64,000 bases of DNA from Patagioenas fasciata (Eukaryota; Chordata; Aves; Columbiformes; Columbidae), in NCBI RefSeq assembly GCF_037038585.1, contig NC_092525.1, positions 16,534,867 to 16,598,866 of the forward strand, read 5' to 3'. Below, in pieces: positions 20,451-35,349 of the stretch (position 1 is its first letter; each line of letters opens with the position of its first letter). Made by a program: the position numbers and the translations under genes. Below the pieces are notes generated by a model. It saw only the letters and a list, made by a program, of their open reading frames with translations, ran no database searches and was not told the DNA's origin.

Positions 20451-23400
20451 CTGGTTTCCCCTCTTGGTTCTCCTGCCCTTGCTGATCCTTTCTATGTAAC
20501 ATCTGAAATGAAAACTCCTATTCAAGCTTTTTCATCTTGATTGATGATTTATTTTTCCTTCTGATTTTAAGAAACCCCATCCTGCATGTTTACATTTCTT
20601 CAGACCTCTGTGACAAATATTTTTTTTTTGGACCATCCTTTTGGTATCCTGCTTTGCTTTCCTCCGGTTTCAGTTTCTCTGTCTCAACAGTGATAATGTA
20701 TTTGCCTGCACATTTGGGTTATTGGGTGATAATAACCAGCCACGGAGATGAATGTGTTTAATTTGGGTGCTGGCCTGCTGGTGACAGTGACAGAGGCAGC
20801 GCGGTGGCCGGGAGCAGAACCCTCCCTGGTCCTTTGGTTGCAGCTGCAGCTGCGGAGTTTGCGGTTATGGGATGGGAAACAATGCAGGTGGAGAGGAGAA
20901 CATTTGACATTTGAATGAGAGGACCAAGACATGTGACAGTAAATATACTTCTAAAAGATAATGTATTTCCTAAATCACTTTCACTTTTGAATTTCAATAG
21001 TAGTTATGGATGAAAACCACCTACATTTAATCAAGAGGTGAGTGAGCAATGAAGAAAATACCGTAGGCGTGCTAGTAAATATTTATTTGTGATAGATGTG
21101 CATAAGTGAAAGATAGAATTCAGCACTCACAAGAGCTGAATCCATCTCGCGATGTAATTTACAGTTTCCAAATTTATGAATATATGTATGAATATAGACT
21201 CTGCTGCGAACACTAGTAGTTGAAGGTCATGGTATATTTCGTTGGAAAACTCATTTTCCTGATGAACATAATAAGGTTTCACATTTGATCTTTATGTAAT
21301 GATTACTGGAACATTTAAACATTCTATTATTGTGTAAATAAGTGTGTGTAAAAATTTTTCTTCCTTGTTGAAGGCAGTGATGTTTCTGTTACATATGGGA
21401 AAGCAGGAGATGTAACTGCTCCCAGTGATGTTCATGTCAATGAAACCGCATCAGTGGGATGGGCTCATGCCAGAGGGACACAGTGAGTTCCCTGTCCTTG
21501 CATCATTGTTAACATTTTTCAATAGTTTCTCTACTTTTGGAAAGAAAGGGACTGATGGGAATCATTGGCTGCTTTCTGGGCAGATGTTGAACACCGATTT
21601 ATGAAGCTGATGGGGATGCTCCAGGATCACTGGTCCAGAGGTGTTATTCCATGGCAACATCACACCTGAAACACTGCGGTGAAAAATCCACCAGATTCAA
21701 GTCATTAACCAACCAAATTCAATATATTTTTTTGCATTCTTTTGTGAGGAAGGAACTATTTCAAATCTGTCACAATCTTTTGAGATTTGTCTGAAAGTTG
21801 ACATGTAATAAGCATAGCCTGTTACTGCTGTTTGATTTAGTACTATAAAAATTTGATGTTTCTAAAAAAAAAGGGCAAACTGAAAGTTCACTAAGGGTGT
21901 GTTAAATGGATGGAGATCTTGGTAGTTAACAGACCTGAGAAAAGCCATCAATGTGGAATCAACACTGAGTGTGGGTGGAAAGGGTATTTCTGGTGGGGTT
22001 CTTCAGTACTGAGCAACGGGAGCTGTTTGTCTTGGTGTTTGCATGAATATCTTGAAATTTAATATAAAATTATTAATAATAAGATTTTAAAATGGCAGTG
22101 ATGCATGGAATAGGATATAATGAATAGGAAAGCTGTTCAAAGGGAACATCTCGGTAAGCTGGATCTATTCTAAAAACAGAGTTTCTGTTGGGTCCTAACA
22201 TAACACTATGGCAAACACCATGCTGACAGGATCCAGGGGTGTGCACATCTGGAGTAATGGACAGGAACACAAAGGCCTTGTTGAGACAGGTAGTGAAATA
22301 CAATGTATAGTTCTGGTGAAAAAGCAGAAAGATGGCAGAAGAGAGAAAAAAATATGTGGGAAATAAAAATATTTACAGGTAGAAGCTGAAAGAGCTCAGT
22401 CTAACTAGTTTAGCATAATAGAAATAGGCCACTTTATTGTGTTGAAGAATGTTTTTATGTCAAAAAGCTCAGAAAATTCAGTCTTGGCAAAAAACCCCAA
22501 ACAAACAACAAAAAAAAAACCCACAGCAACAACAAAACACCCAAGCCACAAAGAAAACTAACGACTAAAAACCGGAACTGAAAATTTCAACATAAATGCA
22601 AAGCCAGTGTTTTATAGGTAATTAGCTACTGGAATCTGCTATCAAAGAACTAGAGGGCTTCTTATCTGTTGTATCTGGTTGCCTTTCTAGAAGACACATT
22701 TAGGCCCTTTGAGAATATTTTAAGTAAAGTTGTAAGCACAGAAAGAATACAAAACATGACCCAGAGTGGTGCTTGCCCCTTGCCGGGTGTTGATCATATG
22801 TGTGGCACAGGCTGCAGCATGGGACTGTACTGATGGGAGCGACCGTGGAGCCAACCTGGGAGCCCAAAAGCCTTTCTGGACCTTTTCCCCTCGCATTCAT
22901 TTAGCTACTAACTATTAGTGTGTCCTTTCTTCATAAACCCATAAATCTTTTCTATAAGTAAACAGTTCAATTTATCTTTAATAGTAAATTTTCTCTTTAG
23001 GTTGTGGAAGGCAGTAGTTTTTAGAACCAGTGATTTCTGTCAGCAAAAATAATGATGCTTTTATATTTCTGTGCGATGGGCTCCTGTTTCATTTCACACA
23101 ACCGGCAGCGTGGCCGTTTCCTGCCCCACTGACACAGCGTTTGTATAAATGATTTCACTGACAGCTTTCAGTCCCGTAAGCATATTAAAATATTGCCAGT
23201 AAAAAATAAACTATGCCTGGAGCAGCAACCAGTGCTTGGTTTTTATATTCTTTTTGGGCTCTTTTTTAGCTTGGCTTTGACTTTGTCACCTGCCTGGCTA
23301 ATGAAGGTGTGGGAGCGCAGGCTGCCGCCGTTAGCCCAGCCAGCTAATTGGAGGGGACTGCATTGGTGACAATTAGGAGGAAGAAGAGCTGAGCAGATCA

Positions 23401-23895
23401 ATATCCGTGAGAGCAGACTTATCCTCTGGGAGTCTGTGCTATAGCAGGACTGCCATCTCACAGCAAGATGAGGGTACAGCCCATTGCTGTTGATAATTTA
23501 TTTGCTTCAACTTATATAAGCATCAAGTGTCAGATATATAGTTAAGACAATAAAGTGGATTAAAGGCTCAAGTACCAAATTTTGGCTGGTAGTCTGACAG
23601 CAGTTTCAAGATGCTACAATGATTCTGCATTTATATTGTTTTCCTGCATAAGAGTCTAATATTTTGGGCTTATGTGCTACTCAGTGTTACACTGATCATG
23701 AAGGCGATGGCACGACTGCGTCCTGCGCTGGGGGCCAGCGCTGTGCTGCTGGGGATGGCATCTTCCTGGGGGCTCAGAGGAGCTGCCTGCCCTGTGCTAT
23801 CATGCTGGGGGTGGGGACACTTGGGGAGAGATCCAGAGTGGGAGGAGCATCCAGGTCGGTGCAGCACCTGTGCATGGGCAGGAGGCGACTCGTGC
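20451..23895. other. Intron stretch without genes
   Basis: Mixed-composition intron with an A-rich tract at 22486-22560. Open frames are short and carry no recognisable domain. No exon, RNA gene or transposon supported. Confidence 0.6.
22486..22560. repeat. A-rich low-complexity tract
   Basis: A-rich sequence with CAAA and CAACAA units and an A10 run. Simple sequence. Confidence 0.7.
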
Positions 23896-23975
23896 AGTGC
23901 CATGCAGTGCAGTGCAATGCGGTACAACGTGGTGTGGCGCAATGCCATGCAGTGTGGCGCAATGAGATGCAGTAC
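23896..23975. repeat. Degenerate TGCAG/ATGCAGTGC repeat
   Basis: Many overlapping copies of GCAGTGC and CAATGC occur. The clearest unit is 20 bp, starting TGTGGCGCAATG, at 23933-23952 and 23953-23972. The minus strand gives His/Thr/Ala-rich frames that are a by-product of the repeat. Confidence 0.7.
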
Positions 23976-26900
23976 AATTAGTTTGTGTAGAAGCACTCAC
24001 ATGGTCTATTCAGGCAGAGACTGCAGGAATACACATCTTTCTGTTGCCTCCACTGTGATGGATTCACTGTCTTTGAGGTTGTCAGACATGTATATGAAGT
24101 TCTGTTTTTACTGATCTGGTCTTGTTAAAATGCTGGTCAAGAACCAGATTTCCTGGTTAGCAAATTGCTGCAGTGCAGATGCCCTGCCTCGGCTGTTGGA
24201 GGGCTCATCCTCACGCAGGCTGGTACAGGGTGAGTCAGGTAAAACAGGCTTGAAACTTTCTGTATATTTTCAGAGTTAAAAATATTGCTAAAAGTTTTCA
24301 GAAAATTTCACTTATACCCCAAGGAGTCTGTAGTGGTTGTGATAAATCCCATTGTGGGATCCTGCCAGGCATCACTGGGCTACACAAATCTGCCTGTTTA
24401 GCTGTTCCCAGCATTGCCGAGGTTTAATGAAGATCTCCTGTAATCTTGAGGATCCAATTTACTAACTGTCACTGTTAATGTAATCTCTACAGAAGTAAAA
24501 CTCCGGGTTTGACATTAACATGGACACAGACAGAATCCATTTCAGGTGATGGTAAAAATTCAGCCTGTGAGGTACCTGTGACTGTCACAGGTGAAAATAT
24601 TTGCTAATGAAGTGTGTATTAGTCTTAGACAGGTAGAGAACTCCCTTAGTCTCTTAATTTACTTTGAATAATTCATTAGCTGGTACTCTTCACCCATGAC
24701 AGTCATAGGTAAATCCCAGACTGGAGCTGCTAATTAAAGTTGTAAGATGAAGGGAAGCTACTAACGAGATGCTAGACAAGTCCTCCAACAATACAGAGGC
24801 AATTCTAAGCACATAAAGTTTTATTGTTGGTTTTCACATGAGGGCAATGAAATGCTGAAGAACTTAGTCTTGTTATAACAAATAATTAGGAATGTGTGTG
24901 AATGTCAATGCGGGTCTGGATGAGGGGAGCAGCTTACCCAGGGCCAGTAGGTGCCTATTGCACATAGATGGGTCCTTAGGGATAATTCACCACACTGGTA
25001 TGAAAAATGATTGAATATTTCATGTTTAGCATTTTTAAAAGTAGATAAACAGTGAATCTTTGTGGCTTTTAGCAGATATGCTAATGTATAAATCTATGGC
25101 TAAACCATGACTCATAACTGCTGAACAAAAACTTGTTACCTGTGTGATGATCCCTACCTGCACCGTTGTCAAATTGAACTAAATAGTGAACTTATAGAGC
25201 AAAAAAGAGTGTATAGGTAGATTTTTGGGTAGTAGAAATAAATATTTATTGTTGTTTCTTCTACAATGTGATTTTCAGAAATGTCAAAATTCATATTTTG
25301 TTGAAGAGTACGTGTGTTTGCATCTGTGTTGTTCCTGTTGCCTGGCTGATTCAGCACACGGGAATGTTTCATGTTGCAATATGTTTAAATATGTTTTATG
25401 TTAGTTAGTTAGTTAATTAGCAATCTGTATGGGGACGTGGAGTAGGATAAAAACATACTTTTAATGAGCATTTTCAACGTATGAAATACAACACGCTATC
25501 CAGACAAAACGAAATGCGTTAAAGCAGTATATCTTAGTAAAGAAAATGTCTGATAAGGAAAAAAACCACCTGAGACACGATGGCTGGCTGGCAGCAAAGC
25601 AGGAGTGGAACCAAGGTGTTGGAGTTTGTGTCCAGGTGCTGCTGTGACGCAGGGCTGCAGGTCCAACCAACACCTGCATTTGGAAGGGTAGAACCAAAAT
25701 ATAACCTGTTAGAAAAGCATAACATGAAGTGTTTGACGTAGAATAAGGGCAGGGCATGTGGTGAAGCTGTTTAGACTGCCAAGAAATGCATATTGGTGAA
25801 ATACTTGGTAAAGAAACCAGTTTTAAAGCACTTCAGTCTACTGTCACAGCAAACCCTTTGTATGAGGGGAGTTAAAAAGTAACATAAACTCCCATATAAC
25901 TACATTTTGATCATGTGCATTAAGAAATCAAGCTCTCTGTGAGTTTAGTTCTCTGTGATCTTTTGTGTTGTTGGTTGGCTGGAGGGTCCTGCTGGCACCA
26001 AGCATCCCTGTCCTATGCTGTCACAGCTGAGGAAAAAGCGCCTTTCCAGCTCAGTGGGGATTTCTGATTCCTTTCAATCAGCACTGCCTGAAAATGCTCC
26101 CAACCAAAGCCAAGTTATGATTCATTTCCCGTCTGTATGCAAGCAGGCTCTATTTTTATGCTTGCATGAAGAATAGGGTGACTACAGAGAGCTTGCGTGC
26201 TCTCCTGTTCCAACTGCAGGCCATGGAGATGCCCTACCACCATACCTACCCTGTGAACAAGACAGCATCTATTTCTCTACATCAGGTGAACCAACTATAC
26301 ATCTACGAAGGTGAACCAACTGTAGTATCTGCTAAAAAGAAAGTTAAAAAAAAAGACAAAAAGAAGTCAGGGGTTTGAATTACATGCAACATTAATCAGG
26401 TATTTCAGAGCAGGCATGAGGGAGTTAAACAAGCTAGTTTTCTGCTAAAGTTTTTACTATTCAGAAAGCTCAGGAAGAGCTTCAGTAAATTAAAGGGGAA
26501 ACAGGGGAAATGAGTAAGAGTTATTTCCTGACTAGTGTCAGCAATGGGTCTCTGTCTGTGAGTGCTGAGCAGCCACCCATCTCGTATGTTTGACCTAGAA
26601 AGCTTAAAAAAGCAAACAAACAACTTCTGTTGGTCACAAAGGTGCTGCATTATCTGATCGTTTTAATTCTGATAAAGACTAAAGAGTTAAAAGCAATGAG
26701 TTCTGTTTATGCCTTTGGGGGGTTGTTGGCTGTACCTGTGGCTGCAGCAGGGCAGTGCCCCACTACTTATTGCTGAAGAGATCTTGGAGTTCAGCGAGAC
26801 CACAGAACAGCTGCTTCTGTCACAGAGATTAATCTGCATTTCTATGCCCTCTTGCTTTTCTCCCACTTCCTCTACAGAAAATACTGATTTTATTTTTTTT

Positions 26901-29900
26901 AAGACATTTCAAATCATTATCTCACAGAGTATTCTAATAGGAAGAGCAAAAAAAGGTCAATGTTGTATTTTTATGCCTATAAAGAAACTTGAAAAATTTT
27001 CAAGTGCAGTTGTAATTATGCAATGGTCCTGAAAGCAAAGAGAGCCTGATACTTTCTGGTGTGTGTAAATCCTTACCCGTGCAAGCCCTGTCAGTGCTCT
27101 GAGTGCAGAAGTATGGCATCAAAACCATTTATTTTGCCCCAGTTTCCACGCCTGAGGCTTTGAAGAGTAAAGAAGCAGATTTCCCCACAGATCCCCTTTG
27201 GCTTGATGACTGAATTCCCTTTCACCAGAGAGAGACATATTGTGGAAACATTTAAATCATAGCATTGATAGCTATTTGTTCAGGGTTTTTATAGCTTTCT
27301 TGGATCACCCGAAAGAAGCTGAAATGTTTTCTTTTGCTTCAATCTGACTTTGACTTTGAAGAGGATGAAATGTAGCTGCATGCTTCAGTGCTGACGCTGT
27401 TTAAAAAGGATCTTTGTATGTAAAGTACTTACCATACAGGGAAGGGAGGAATAGTAAAAGGTTTGAGTGTTTGATGGCACGGTCGTGAGTGATTCCTTAT
27501 AGCATTCCTGCAATGCTGATGGAATAACTATTAGTTTTCTCTTGATAATGAAGAGGTTGACAAAGTCCTGATAGATGAGGAGTATTACTCTGTTTTAATT
27601 CCTCTAGATCACTTATTTTCCAAAAGTAATACTTAGAAGACATATAAACTCATTACCTTTTCACCCTACAGCCCTACTTTCCATTTAAACCATGTCTCAT
27701 CTGCTGAACCTCAGTATTAATGTCTAGTTCCACTTAAGTTGCACGAATGATGTTGTTAAGCAGTGGAGTAATTCAAATGAGTGCACAGCGTGTGGTTCTT
27801 TATGGTCATAGAATCTTAAAATCATTTATGGCACAGACTGGCTTTAACTGTGCCCATTGCTTTTAAAAGCCCGTTTGTAACTCTGCAGTTTAAACCACGC
27901 TGTCCTCTGGCAGACAGGGCTTCGGGAGCAAGCTGGGGAAAGATCTTGTGCAATAGCCTATTTCCTGTGAAAATGAGAAAACATTAACATCGCACCTTTG
28001 TAATAAAGTACATCGAATTGTAAATGAAAAGCCCACAGTTGTGATTTAAAATGCAAGCAGCTCCTGCAAGTCAATACTAGCTTTATAAAAAGAGTTCAAA
28101 ATGATAATACAAATTAATCCTAGGGAGAAATATTCATAGTAGTCATGATACGCTGATTTCTGCCAGTCACAGCTTGATTGCGTTTAGTTACATTTGTGGT
28201 ACTCTTGCTAAATCCATGATTGGAAGATAATGCTCACATTTGAACTAAGTACATCTTTGCAAAAGCCTTAAGATGATGAAATACAAAGTGAACCCCACAC
28301 CTTGCGTCTTCGCTCAGTTCCAGTTTTAGGGATGTGGGTTTTTCCAGGCTCAGTGATTTTGCACTCAAGCAGCAAATGGATTCCTGTCTGGGGGGAGGAC
28401 CGGACCTCCAGCTTCATCCCCCCTGAGGCTTTTAGCCTCCTTTGACCTCAGCAATCCATAAGCATCTGCTGCAGTTTCCCAGCAGTATATAAAAAAAATA
28501 ATCAAGTCAATATTTGGAGCTGTGGATGGGAAGGTACAGCGGTGCTGAAGTGGCATCCCTGGTGGGGAGCAGTAGAGGGAGGGGGCAGCATCCTGCCCTG
28601 CATCCAGCCCTGCAGTGATACCCAGTGGTGAGGACAGCAGCTGTGGCACCTTTGGCTTTTCATCTTCTGACCTACTTTTTTCACCCCTCCCCTGCAATGA
28701 GGATTTGCTCACCTGGGGCTGAGCCAAACTGAAACTTCATCAGCGAGAAAATCTTCTCCATGGAGCTCCTCCATCCATCGCACAGGAAAGCGGGACAACA
28801 TCTCTGTTCTTTTTCCATGCCAAAAGGAAGGCAGCATTTTGACGTGCATGTAATTGATGAGGCTGTCTCTGTAATCTGAAGGAAGCAGGGCTGCTTGTTT
28901 TAGTCAGCCAGATGTGTTAAATAGTTGCCTATAAGAGCCTTGTAAGGACTGTGCCAGCATTCACATTTCTCCTTGGCGTGGACTGGTTTGGTTCCTGATC
29001 TGCTGCTCTCACACGTGGCAAGGAGTAGATCTCTGCCCCAGGTGTCTCAAGAAGAAAGTTCACTTTAATCTGAAATGCCTTTTGTTTTCTGTGGGCTGCC
29101 ATTCTCCTGGGTTTCTCCTGTTACTTAGAAAAGGTAGTTTTCTGTTGGTCCTTGTGCACCAAGGGCCCATATTTTCTGTACATCCCTTAGGATGGCTTCC
29201 CTGCACTGAGAAGAGGTGCTGCTTCCATCAGGGGTATCTTCTCAGTTTTCCCCAAACTGACATTATTTGTGGTAGAAGCAGAAACTTGTAGCTTCCCTGC
29301 TCGCAGCTGGGGTCCCATGAGAGGAGAGGCAGAGCCGGACAGGAGGCGGATTGCTGACACGTGCACGGGCTGAGTTAGTGCAAAATAGCTTTTAAAAAAC
29401 AAAATCCCTTATTTTTTGTCTCTTTAAAGTAAACAAGTGATGTTTGGACAATGAATTAGATGCTTGCAGAAACCTTAGAGAAGTGTATGAAAATTTGCAG
29501 GTGTTTTCGCATAAGAGTTTTTTCAACGTGTGTTTTGATCTGTAGTATGTCATTAAATTTACACAACAACTCTTAAGTGATTTCTCAATCCAGGCTTTAC
29601 TGCACAACATGTGCCTGCTCCAGCCTCTCTTTTCAAAATTCAGCCTCTGGTGAATATTTTATATCACGTTCTCTCTTTAATCCCATCCTTCTGAATTTCT
29701 TTAGCTCACATCCTGCTCCGATCAACCTCTAGACCTGTGCTAATGTGGTCTCACATCCGTGGGTTCTGGGGGTATTTTGCTTTGTGCTGATGGGTGTGTG
29801 GGGGCAAGAGCTGGTGGTTCCCCCAATGATAGGCTGGGGTGAGATGGGTCCAGTATCCACACAAAGGGAAACAGCTTCCTGCCTGTAAGTGCTGTTTGTG

Positions 29901-32184
29901 GTCTTAAAAACAAGAAATTGATATCTTCTCATTCTTTATATTCTTCTTCCTAATATGAGGATTTTTATTTTGTTGATTCGTAGGTTCTCTAAATATGAAT
30001 AGGTTCACATCAATCAGCACTGCTAGTGCCACAAAATAAATATAAATGTTGTGTTCGGTACTTTACCAAAAGAATGAGTGTGTGTCTGAAATGTAAATCT
30101 CCATTCTGCAGTCTTTTCCCATGAATCCTAATGCTTTAGTGGTGTTTTTGTGGTCTTGTTTTGTGTGGTTTTTTTTGGTTTTTTTTTTTAAGCATTAATC
30201 AATTATTTTGCTCTAGACTTCTAAATCGTTTTGCAAGAATGTATGTGATCTCTGGCATTATGTTAATTTCCAGCGGATGGTAACAATCAAGTGTTATACA
30301 AAGTATAAAAGTTAGAAATGTAAAGTCTTTTCTTGTTCCTCCAGCTGAATGCTGGAAATGCACACAATCTGTTAAGATTTTCTGTTTATTCAGTGACCAA
30401 GCTTTAAATTGCACATGGCAATTACTCAGTGTTCTCCACACTAACGTATTCTGGAGTGCTGAGGGAAAATTACCGTGCACTCTTGACGGTTTTAGAAAAT
30501 GAGGCGAAGCGAGATCCAGCACCGTTTGCACCATGCGGAGGCTCCAGGGAAAACAGGAACACGCATGCTGGGGTGTGCACAAAAACCCCATGCTGATTTG
30601 TGGCAGCTACTGTTGTCATTAAGGTATCAAAGGTGAAATTAAAAGTTTCCTACAGTTTCTAGCTGTAAAAACAGAAAAAAATTGCTCCTCGAACCTAAAA
30701 ACCTTCTCCTGTGAACCGGGTCTATAAGTGCTAATTCAAAAGAAAAAAAGAATTGCTAAGGCCAGTTTGGCTCAAAGCAGTCCCAGATTTGCCCCTCCTG
30801 CCCAGCTGCATCTTGTTCGTTTTTTGCAACATCTTTACAAATATTTGCATTTAAAGCTTTCTTATTGGAACTAATGACAATAATATGCACAAGAATCATT
30901 AGCAGAAAGTACGATTGTGTCTTGCATTTAAAATTATTTAAGTCAGAATTCTTGACAAACAGATCAGCTGACCTTGTATTAAAAGGGAAGATTGGTGTTA
31001 GTGATTAACACAAGACGCACTGAACATAATACATCTTCAAAGTGTCCTTGTGTAACTTGTCTTTTTCTTGCCTCATTTGTAAACTTCTGTTTTCTTGGGG
31101 TTGCTTTTCTAAAGGTTCTGAGTAACTGAAACATTTTACTGTTTAATGAATTGAAAAACAATTTCCTAAGCTTAACCATAAAAGTTCTCGGAGATAAGTG
31201 GGTTTCTTTACAGCATGAGAAATGCACTTTATTGCTGCAGTTCTGTCATTTCAATTTGTTGGAAAGAAAAGTGATCAGAGATGGGATTCTAGAAGGCCAT
31301 GAGTGGCACACTAGACTCCATCACCATAAAATGTGTATTTCCGGGTCTCTTGAGCTGTCCCACGTCCCCAGGATGCGACAGTTGTGTCGGGTACAGGGCG
31401 AGTGAATGGGAAGGGGATGCTGCAGAAATCCCCATTTCCAGACCAAGAACAGGCAAATGTGGCTGAATAAGCTGAGTGAGGTCTGGGACAAGGAGCTGTG
31501 GAGCTGATTCTTCAAGGGGGTTTACTCATTATAGTTACAAAACTGTAATTTATTTTTAGTCAAATATGCAGTTTGAAAATGTAGTGTTTTGACTTCAACT
31601 TCCAAAAGATAGAGAGTCACTCTGGTGATTTTTTTCTTTTACAATATTTGTATTTTACAATGTACATAAGTTTATTTTTCCCAGTTAATAATTTAAATTG
31701 TCATAGGTAAAGGAAAGTATCATTGATACACTTTCATTTTACTGATTCTCAAGTGGTTCTCATATTGTAAACCAAATACACTTATATGTGTTTGTGTTCA
31801 TGAATTAGTTCATTTCTATCATAGGCTTATGACAGTGTTATAAAATCAGTATTCTGTAATCAAAGTCTTGTCCCACCCAGAGATTTAAGACAGTGAAATT
31901 TTGATGCCACAGAAATCTGTGGGGACAGGATTCTGACATCTGATTTTATAAGTACTGGATGTCTTTGCTATTTTGACTAGAAACCCACAGCATTTCAGTC
32001 TTTAAAGAAAAGGCAAAATAAAAGTTTTTTCCCTCCTCCTTGTCACTCTTACTGCGAATGCACAAGAGCAGTACAATATCTGTGCAGTATACAACAAAGA
32101 ATGCCAAACTTTTTCCCAACTCCTTCAAGAAAAAAAAAAGCATTAATAGAGACCAGTGATTTTGTTTTCATATGAAAGAATTGA
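23976..32184. other. Long intron stretch without genes
   Basis: Eight kilobases of mainly AT-rich DNA. I noticed a 25-bp tandem duplication (26285-26333), a very weak CR1-like match near 27806-27860, and balanced non-repetitive sequence at 27940-28300 of the sort seen in conserved non-coding elements. No exon or RNA gene can be supported. Confidence 0.55.
26285..26333. repeat. 25-bp tandem duplication
   Basis: GGTGAACCAACT starts two adjacent units (26285 and 26310). The second halves have diverged. A small local duplication. Confidence 0.6.
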
Positions 32185-32262
32185 TTTAGTCTGGGTGAGG
32201 GGAAGTGAACTCAGCGGCCTTTGGAGCTCACTTCCAGCCTAAATGATGCCGTGGTCCTCATC
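32185..32262 (+). mobile_element. Probable old CR1 LINE remnant
   Basis: CAGCGGCCTTTGGAGCTCAC followed by TTCCAGCCTAAATGATGCCG fits a diverged CR1 3' end in plus orientation. The terminal ATTCTGTG-type block is decayed, so confidence is modest. Confidence 0.45.
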
Positions 32263-33893
32263 CACATAGCTTTTTATTCCAGCAAGCTCCATTCAATTAT
32301 TTAATTGCAGGCAGTAGATACTTATCAAGGTGTTAGAAGTATGAATTAATGTTCTGCTTTCATGTTGGGGTCCGAGCCTGCTCAGGGTCAGGCACAGCAT
32401 CTGTGTCATGTTTTATTAACTCAGGTTCAGTGTTGTTGCTGCCCTGGGTTAAGTGTTGGTATTCCCAGTAGATTTTCCAAGAAATGTCCAGAAGAGGTGG
32501 TTGAGGGTTCAGAGTTACTGTCAGTGGAAATATCAAGCAAGTCAAAAACAGGAAGAAAAACTTATTTATTTATTTCTGCAACCACATTCCAAACAACACA
32601 ATAAATTATTGAGGAGCCTGTCAGAGTTCAGGCATGAAACGTGTTCGGAGTTGGTACATGTTTCAGTGATGCATCATGGTTGGTTTTGATTGGGATAGGA
32701 AAACAGCTCTGAGTTACCTCTTACATCGTTTCTGATGAGTTTTCACTCATTCTGTGCATTAATATGAAAACACACAGTGGGCACCCTGTATGAGAGGCTT
32801 TCCATAAATGCAGATTGATTTTTGTAGCCTTTTCTCTCCACCTTTTCTCACTGTCTCTCCTTTCTGTGTCCTGCATCAAGCAGCGGTGGCCAGAGTGTGG
32901 TGTTGGTTCATTTTTCAATGAGAACTAAGTAAAAATTGCTGATTAGCCTCTTCTTAAGTTTAATCTGTGTCTTTAAGCACTTTAAGTGTCTTTTTTAATC
33001 TTGCCACTAACATACTCTATTCAACACAAATTTTTGCAGTGAGACTAGCTCTTCTCTTACTCAGAATCTATTGAGACTTATTCCTGTTTTCCTTGACACC
33101 TCAATTTTTTTATTTCCTTCATGGAAATTATGATAGTAAATGGTAGTGTAAGTGAAAGTTTAGACATGTATCAGAATTAAAGATAATAGATTCAACTGAT
33201 CCTTATAATCCAAGCACAAAAGCAGGCTCGTTTTGTATTGTAGCATTAGAAAACCAATAGATTTGACTTTATTTTTTCTTAGGTTAATTTCTTAAGCAGC
33301 ACTTGAGAGTCTGAAGCTCAGTGCATTTTGACTTGCACATAAATGTTCATCAAAGATCTTTCTCAATCTAAGGTGATTGCATTGCATGAAGAATATTGAG
33401 TGAATAAATATTAAGAGCAGGCTCTATGGCAACTTGATACAGCAGTGTCAGTGAAAGTACAGCAGTTGAGGGGATTCAGAGGGAGAATATGTCTGAAACC
33501 AGATCTGGATGTTCCCGCAGCTATGAGTAAAAGCAGTTTCTCTTTAGGAAAGCCCTGCCTTGCTGTGCAGCTCCAGCTCAGTCCAGTGCCTGCACATTAA
33601 GGATTGCCAGGTGAACATCGTGTGTGCCAGTTTGTAAACAACGTAAATCCACAAAATCAGGTCTTTGGGCTCTCTGTGAAGGGGTGGGAGGAGAATGGGC
33701 TGAGATGCAGGGGGGAATTTGATGGAATTCGGTGTGCAGAGCAGAGATGCTCATTGCTCGGGATTCTGCTGGTGCTTGGCACAGGCTGGAGGATGAGCTG
33801 GATGTGAAGCGCTGTTTGGGGTTTGGCATCCTAAATTCATCACCTGCACACCCCTTTATTTTTGTATAATTGGTTTTTAAATACTGCCATTTG

Positions 33894-33952
33894 GATTTGC
33901 TGGCATTTTAAAACCATGTTATGAATTTGCTAGCATTTTTAAACCATGTTAT
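33894..33952. repeat. 29/30-bp tandem duplication
   Basis: Copy 1 (33894-33922) and copy 2 (33923-33952) both contain ATTTGCT and AAACCATGTTAT and differ at only a few positions, so the duplication is recent relative to its surroundings. Confidence 0.8.
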
Positions 33953-34704
33953 CTGCATATAAATACATGGGTTGTGGCTAAAATGAAAGGTCCTTAGACA
34001 TGTTCCAAAATCTGAAAAAAGACACAGTCTTATTACTGCCTGTTAATGTGTTCTGTGTGTAAAGACAAGCTACTTGTGCACTGGCATAGCTTTAATTACA
34101 AGGGGGCAAAGTTTCATTTGGAGATATTACCACGTTGTTTCAAGAGAATCTAAGACTGGCTTGGTTTACAATGTTTTGGAAATCAAATTACTTCTCTAAT
34201 CATAAGAACAAAATTGTACTCTTCCTTCTATCATCAAAAAGATACATGTGATTTGGAAAAAGTATAATGAGGTTAAAATTTTCACACTTATTACTATGTA
34301 TTACGTTTAGCAGCTGGTTCTCTTATCAATGTATGCATCCACACTCACCACTACACTCTTAATATGAAAACTATTCATTTTGTTCCACTGAGCTGTACCA
34401 GCACGTACCTGGGCAGTCCCAAAGGAGGCTGAGCTTTTATCATGAACAAGAACGAAGATAAGGTGGTATTAGGGCAGTGCATTTCGTGTGAACATACAGG
34501 TAGGTCTTATGTGCAGAAGTGTTCCTCTGTCTAACACAACTCTGTCCCGTAGACTGGATTCCCTAAAACTGAATGTTAAAGTGCCTGATTTTAGGAATTT
34601 CAGTCCCAAACCGGGCCTTGTACTTAATTGCGAAATGTATCAATCAAACACCACCAGATACTTTTATAAACTTTTATATTCTTCTAAACTGAATGCAGAG
34701 AAGA

Positions 34705-34727
34705 TTTTTATTTATTTATTTATTTAA
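34705..34727. repeat. (TTTA)n microsatellite
   Basis: About five TTTA/ATTT units in a row. Simple sequence. Confidence 0.75.
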
Positions 34728-35349
34728 TAATTTAAGTTCGTCATTAGTTTTCTGCTAAATATAGTAACTAACAGAGAGCACTGAGAAACTTCGGGTATTT
34801 TCCTGTAATGGGATCTTCACTTCAAAATGCTGCAATTCTGCCAACTGCTGCTCCCCTGCTGATTTCATGCAGCGTCTCCCCGGGTGTGATGCCCGTGCTG
34901 GATGGAGCTGGTGTGGGTTCTCTGTTCGTGACTTGTTGAATGGGAATGTTGAACATCCCTGCCGTGCGAATCCCACTCCTTCCCGAATAGGATTTGATCA
35001 GGAAAAGAAAATGTCATGTTTCACTGTAGCACAAAGGCTGCATTGACTGTCACTTGCAAAACAGTTCAGAAATGACTTGGAACTGTTAATTTTGGGTGAC
35101 TGGCTGTACTTGTATAACCCCATAAACACTCTAGGGAAACAAATGCCCTCAATAAATGGTTGAGCACTGGATTTTCTGCAGTGAAGGCTTCCTGAAAGTG
35201 TTTTGTGAAATCTTGGGTTTGTTTTCTTCCTTATTTTTCCCTGATTGGACACAAATACATACGATGAGTAAAGGGAGGAGAGAAAGTGATAGCAAGACTA
35301 TTAATGACAAAACAGATTTAACTCTCGCAGAAATGACAACAGAGACGGA

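Larger units (their letters stand above)
32263..35349. other. Intron stretch without genes
   Basis: AT-rich intron with a 29/30-bp tandem duplication (33894-33952) and a TTTA microsatellite (34705-34727). No gene seen. Confidence 0.6.

Noticed and set aside
23670..24000. His/Thr-rich minus-strand frames of 66-108 codons
   Set aside because: They are produced by the degenerate TGCAG repeat at 23896-23975.
27806..27860. CR1-like CATAGAATC block
   Set aside because: The match is limited to a few bases and the diagnostic core is absent.
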